Below are positions 50,879-52,115 of a DNA stretch of 52,115 nucleotides, in pieces. The position numbers and the translations under genes were made by a program. Within the stretch, counting starts at the first letter, position 1. The number at the start of each line of letters is the position of its first letter. This DNA is from Clostridia bacterium. GTDB taxonomy: Bacteria; Bacillota; Clostridia; Oscillospirales; Acutalibacteraceae. The notes under the pieces are model-generated. The model did no database searches. It saw nothing but the letters and a program-made list of their open reading frames with translations, and was not told the origin of the DNA. The stretch lies in NCBI GenBank assembly GCA_017550625.1, contig JAFZOL010000048.1:1-52115 (forward strand), in the 5' to 3' direction.

Positions 50879-51946
50879 ATGTCAGTTAAAGTTGCTATCA
50901 ATGGCTTCGGCAGAATCGGCCGTCTTGCTTTCCGCCAGATGTTCGGCGCGGAAGGTTATGAGATCGTCGCCATCAACGACCTTACCAGCCCCGCGATGCT
51001 GGCCCACCTGCTCAAGTACGATACCGCCCAGAAGGGTTACTGCGGCGTGATCGGCGAGAACAAGCACACCGTCGAGAGCAAAGAGCCCGTCTATGAAGAG
51101 GACGGCAAGACCGTGAAGGTGCCCGGCTCCATCACCGTCGACGGCAAAGAGATCACCATTTACGCCGAGCCCAAGGCCGCGAACCTGCCCTGGGGCGAGC
51201 TCGGTGTGGACGTCGTGCTCGAGTGCACCGGTTTCTACACCTCCAAGGCCAAGAGCCAGGCGCACATCGACGCCGGCGCCAAGAAGGTCGTCATTTCCGC
51301 GCCCGCGGGCAACGACCTGCCCACCATCGTGTATAACGTGAACAACAACGTCCTCACGAAGGAAGACACCATCATCTCCGCCGCGTCCTGCACCACCAAC
51401 TGCCTCGCGCCGATGACCAAGGCCCTGAACGACGCCTATCCGATCGTGAGCGGCATCATGACCACCGTGCACGCCTACACCGGCGACCAGATGATCCTCG
51501 ACGGCCCGCACAAGAAGGGCGACCTGCAGCGTGCCCGCGCCGGCGCCGCCAACATCGTGCCCAACTCCACCGGCGCCGCCAAGGCGATCGGCCTCGTGAT
51601 CCCCGAGCTCAACGGCAAGCTGATCGGCTCCGCCCAGCGCGTGCCCGTCACCACCGGCTCCACCACGATCCTCGTGGCTGTGATCAAGGGCAAGGACGTC
51701 ACCAAGGAGAGCATCAACGCCGCCATGAAGGCGCAGTCCTCCGAGAGCTTCGGCTACACCACCGAAAAGCTCGTCTCGTCCGACATCGTCGGCATGACCT
51801 ACGGCTCGCTGTTCGACGCGAACCAGACCATGGTCACCAAGATCGACGACGATACCTATCAGGTGCAGGTCGTTTCGTGGTACGACAACGAGAACTCCTA
51901 CACCAGCCAGATGGTTCGCACCATCAAGTATTTCGCCGAGCTGTAA
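50879..51946 (+). CDS. gap: Glyceraldehyde-3-phosphate dehydrogenase, type I
   Basis: 355 residues. It oxidises glyceraldehyde-3-phosphate to 1,3-bisphosphoglycerate with NAD and phosphate in glycolysis. NAD site [13 protein letters not shown], active-site Cys171 in [12 protein letters not shown], His198 in [10 protein letters not shown], and the end [16 protein letters not shown] are all canonical. It is about 15-20 residues longer than typical; the extra residues lie near 55-85 ([20 protein letters not shown]). ATG 50879 follows CGGAGG. The codon bias is strong, as expected for a highly expressed gene. The candidate structured RNA begins right after it. Confidence 0.98.
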   Translation: MSVKVAINGFGRIGRLAFRQMFGAEGYEIVAINDLTSPAMLAHLLKYDTAQKGYCGVIGENKHTVESKEPVYEEDGKTVKVPGSITVDGKEITIYAEPKAANLPWGELGVDVVLECTGFYTSKAKSQAHIDAGAKKVVISAPAGNDLPTIVYNVNNNVLTKEDTIISAASCTTNCLAPMTKALNDAYPIVSGIMTTVHAYTGDQMILDGPHKKGDLQRARAGAANIVPNSTGAAKAIGLVIPELNGKLIGSAQRVPVTTGSTTILVAVIKGKDVTKESINAAMKAQSSESFGYTTEKLVSSDIVGMTYGSLFDANQTMVTKIDDDTYQVQVVSWYDNENSYTSQMVRTIKYFAEL

Positions 51947-51972
51947 GCCCGAAATAAAATCCGACCGCCGCA

Positions 51973-52115
51973 GGTTGGGCGGTGCAGATAAGGGATAATA
52001 CAGGTTTTTCGCCGCTCTTTCCCGCCCGAACTTCCCGCCCGGCAGGGGATATCCGTCAGGATTATCCCCTGCCGTTCAGATTGTTCGGACGATAAATAGC
52101 TGGCGACAAAACTGC
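51973..52115 (+). ncRNA. Candidate structured RNA, copy B (cut by window end)
   Basis: This copy aligns with 1461-1601 from GGTTGGGC to ACTGC at the last base. Its hairpin has arms CGGCAGGGGAT / ATCCCCTGCCG (52040-52050, 52064-52074), different in sequence from copy A but equally well paired. A TAAAAT box at 51955-51960 lies just upstream, as in copy A. It may be transcribed on its own or processed from the gap transcript, for which no separate terminator is seen. Confidence 0.5.

Overview
The window looks like chromosomal DNA of an anaerobic, probably gut-associated Clostridia (Firmicutes) bacterium of high GC content. This is inferred from the gene set: a T-box-controlled asnS-asnA pair, lipoproteins with lipoboxes, strong GGAGG ribosome binding sites, secreted glycosidases, and giant surface proteins with CxxC repeats. 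No rRNA gene or other taxonomic anchor is present, so the placement stays at class level.

Layout. 1-1416 is the 3' end of a repeat-rich surface protein. It is followed by a candidate structured RNA (1461-1601). A complete type I restriction-modification operon (hsdR-hsdM-hsdS, minus strand, 7227 to 1960) follows, visibly less GC-rich than its surroundings and next to a tRNA-Val(CAC). From 7.8 to 12.8 kb lie envelope and housekeeping genes: a VanY-type D,D-carboxypeptidase lipoprotein, a secreted metallophosphoesterase, a YdcF-like membrane protein, a DUF3048 lipoprotein and a metal-hydrolase-like protein. From 12.9 to 15.8 kb is an operon of a DUF402-Nudix fusion, a sirtuin and an anion permease. 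From 15.8 to 19.2 kb a chagasin-like inhibitor, a YhhN membrane protein, a lipid kinase and a SIMPL-nitroreductase fusion form a second plus-strand run. 19.6-25.3 kb is a 1,889-residue surface protein that shares its C-terminal module and tail with the partial protein at the window start. rmuC and a GH3 glycosidase follow.

An AT-rich island (about 29.3-31.5 kb) carries an AMP-dependent acyl ligase whose long leader ends in an intrinsic terminator directly before the ribosome binding site. Then come a DUF4091 protein, the T-box asnS-asnA operon, a secreted DUF4838 protein, and a folD-response regulator-histidine kinase operon. A self-contained gene for a 33-residue amphipathic peptide lies at 41.8 kb. 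Two membrane proteins, a GH16 glycanase, a glycerophosphodiesterase and an XRE-type membrane regulator follow. After a 1.1-kb gene-free, repeat-rich stretch come a lipoprotein, a metallophosphoesterase, a D-2-hydroxyacid dehydrogenase and gap. Immediately after gap a second copy of the candidate structured RNA begins and is cut by the window end.

Functionally, the window mixes polysaccharide and cell-wall enzymes (GH3, GH16, DUF4091, DUF4838, VanY), phospholipid turnover (lipid kinase, glycerophosphodiesterase), asparagine supply and charging controlled by tRNA-Asn, folate C1 metabolism and glycolysis. The least explained signals are the duplicated structured RNA, the attenuator-like leader of the AMP ligase, the tiny peptide gene, the shared tail of the surface proteins and a family of composite intergenic repeats. 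Pattern claims come from reading the sequence; no alignment, folding or database search could be run.
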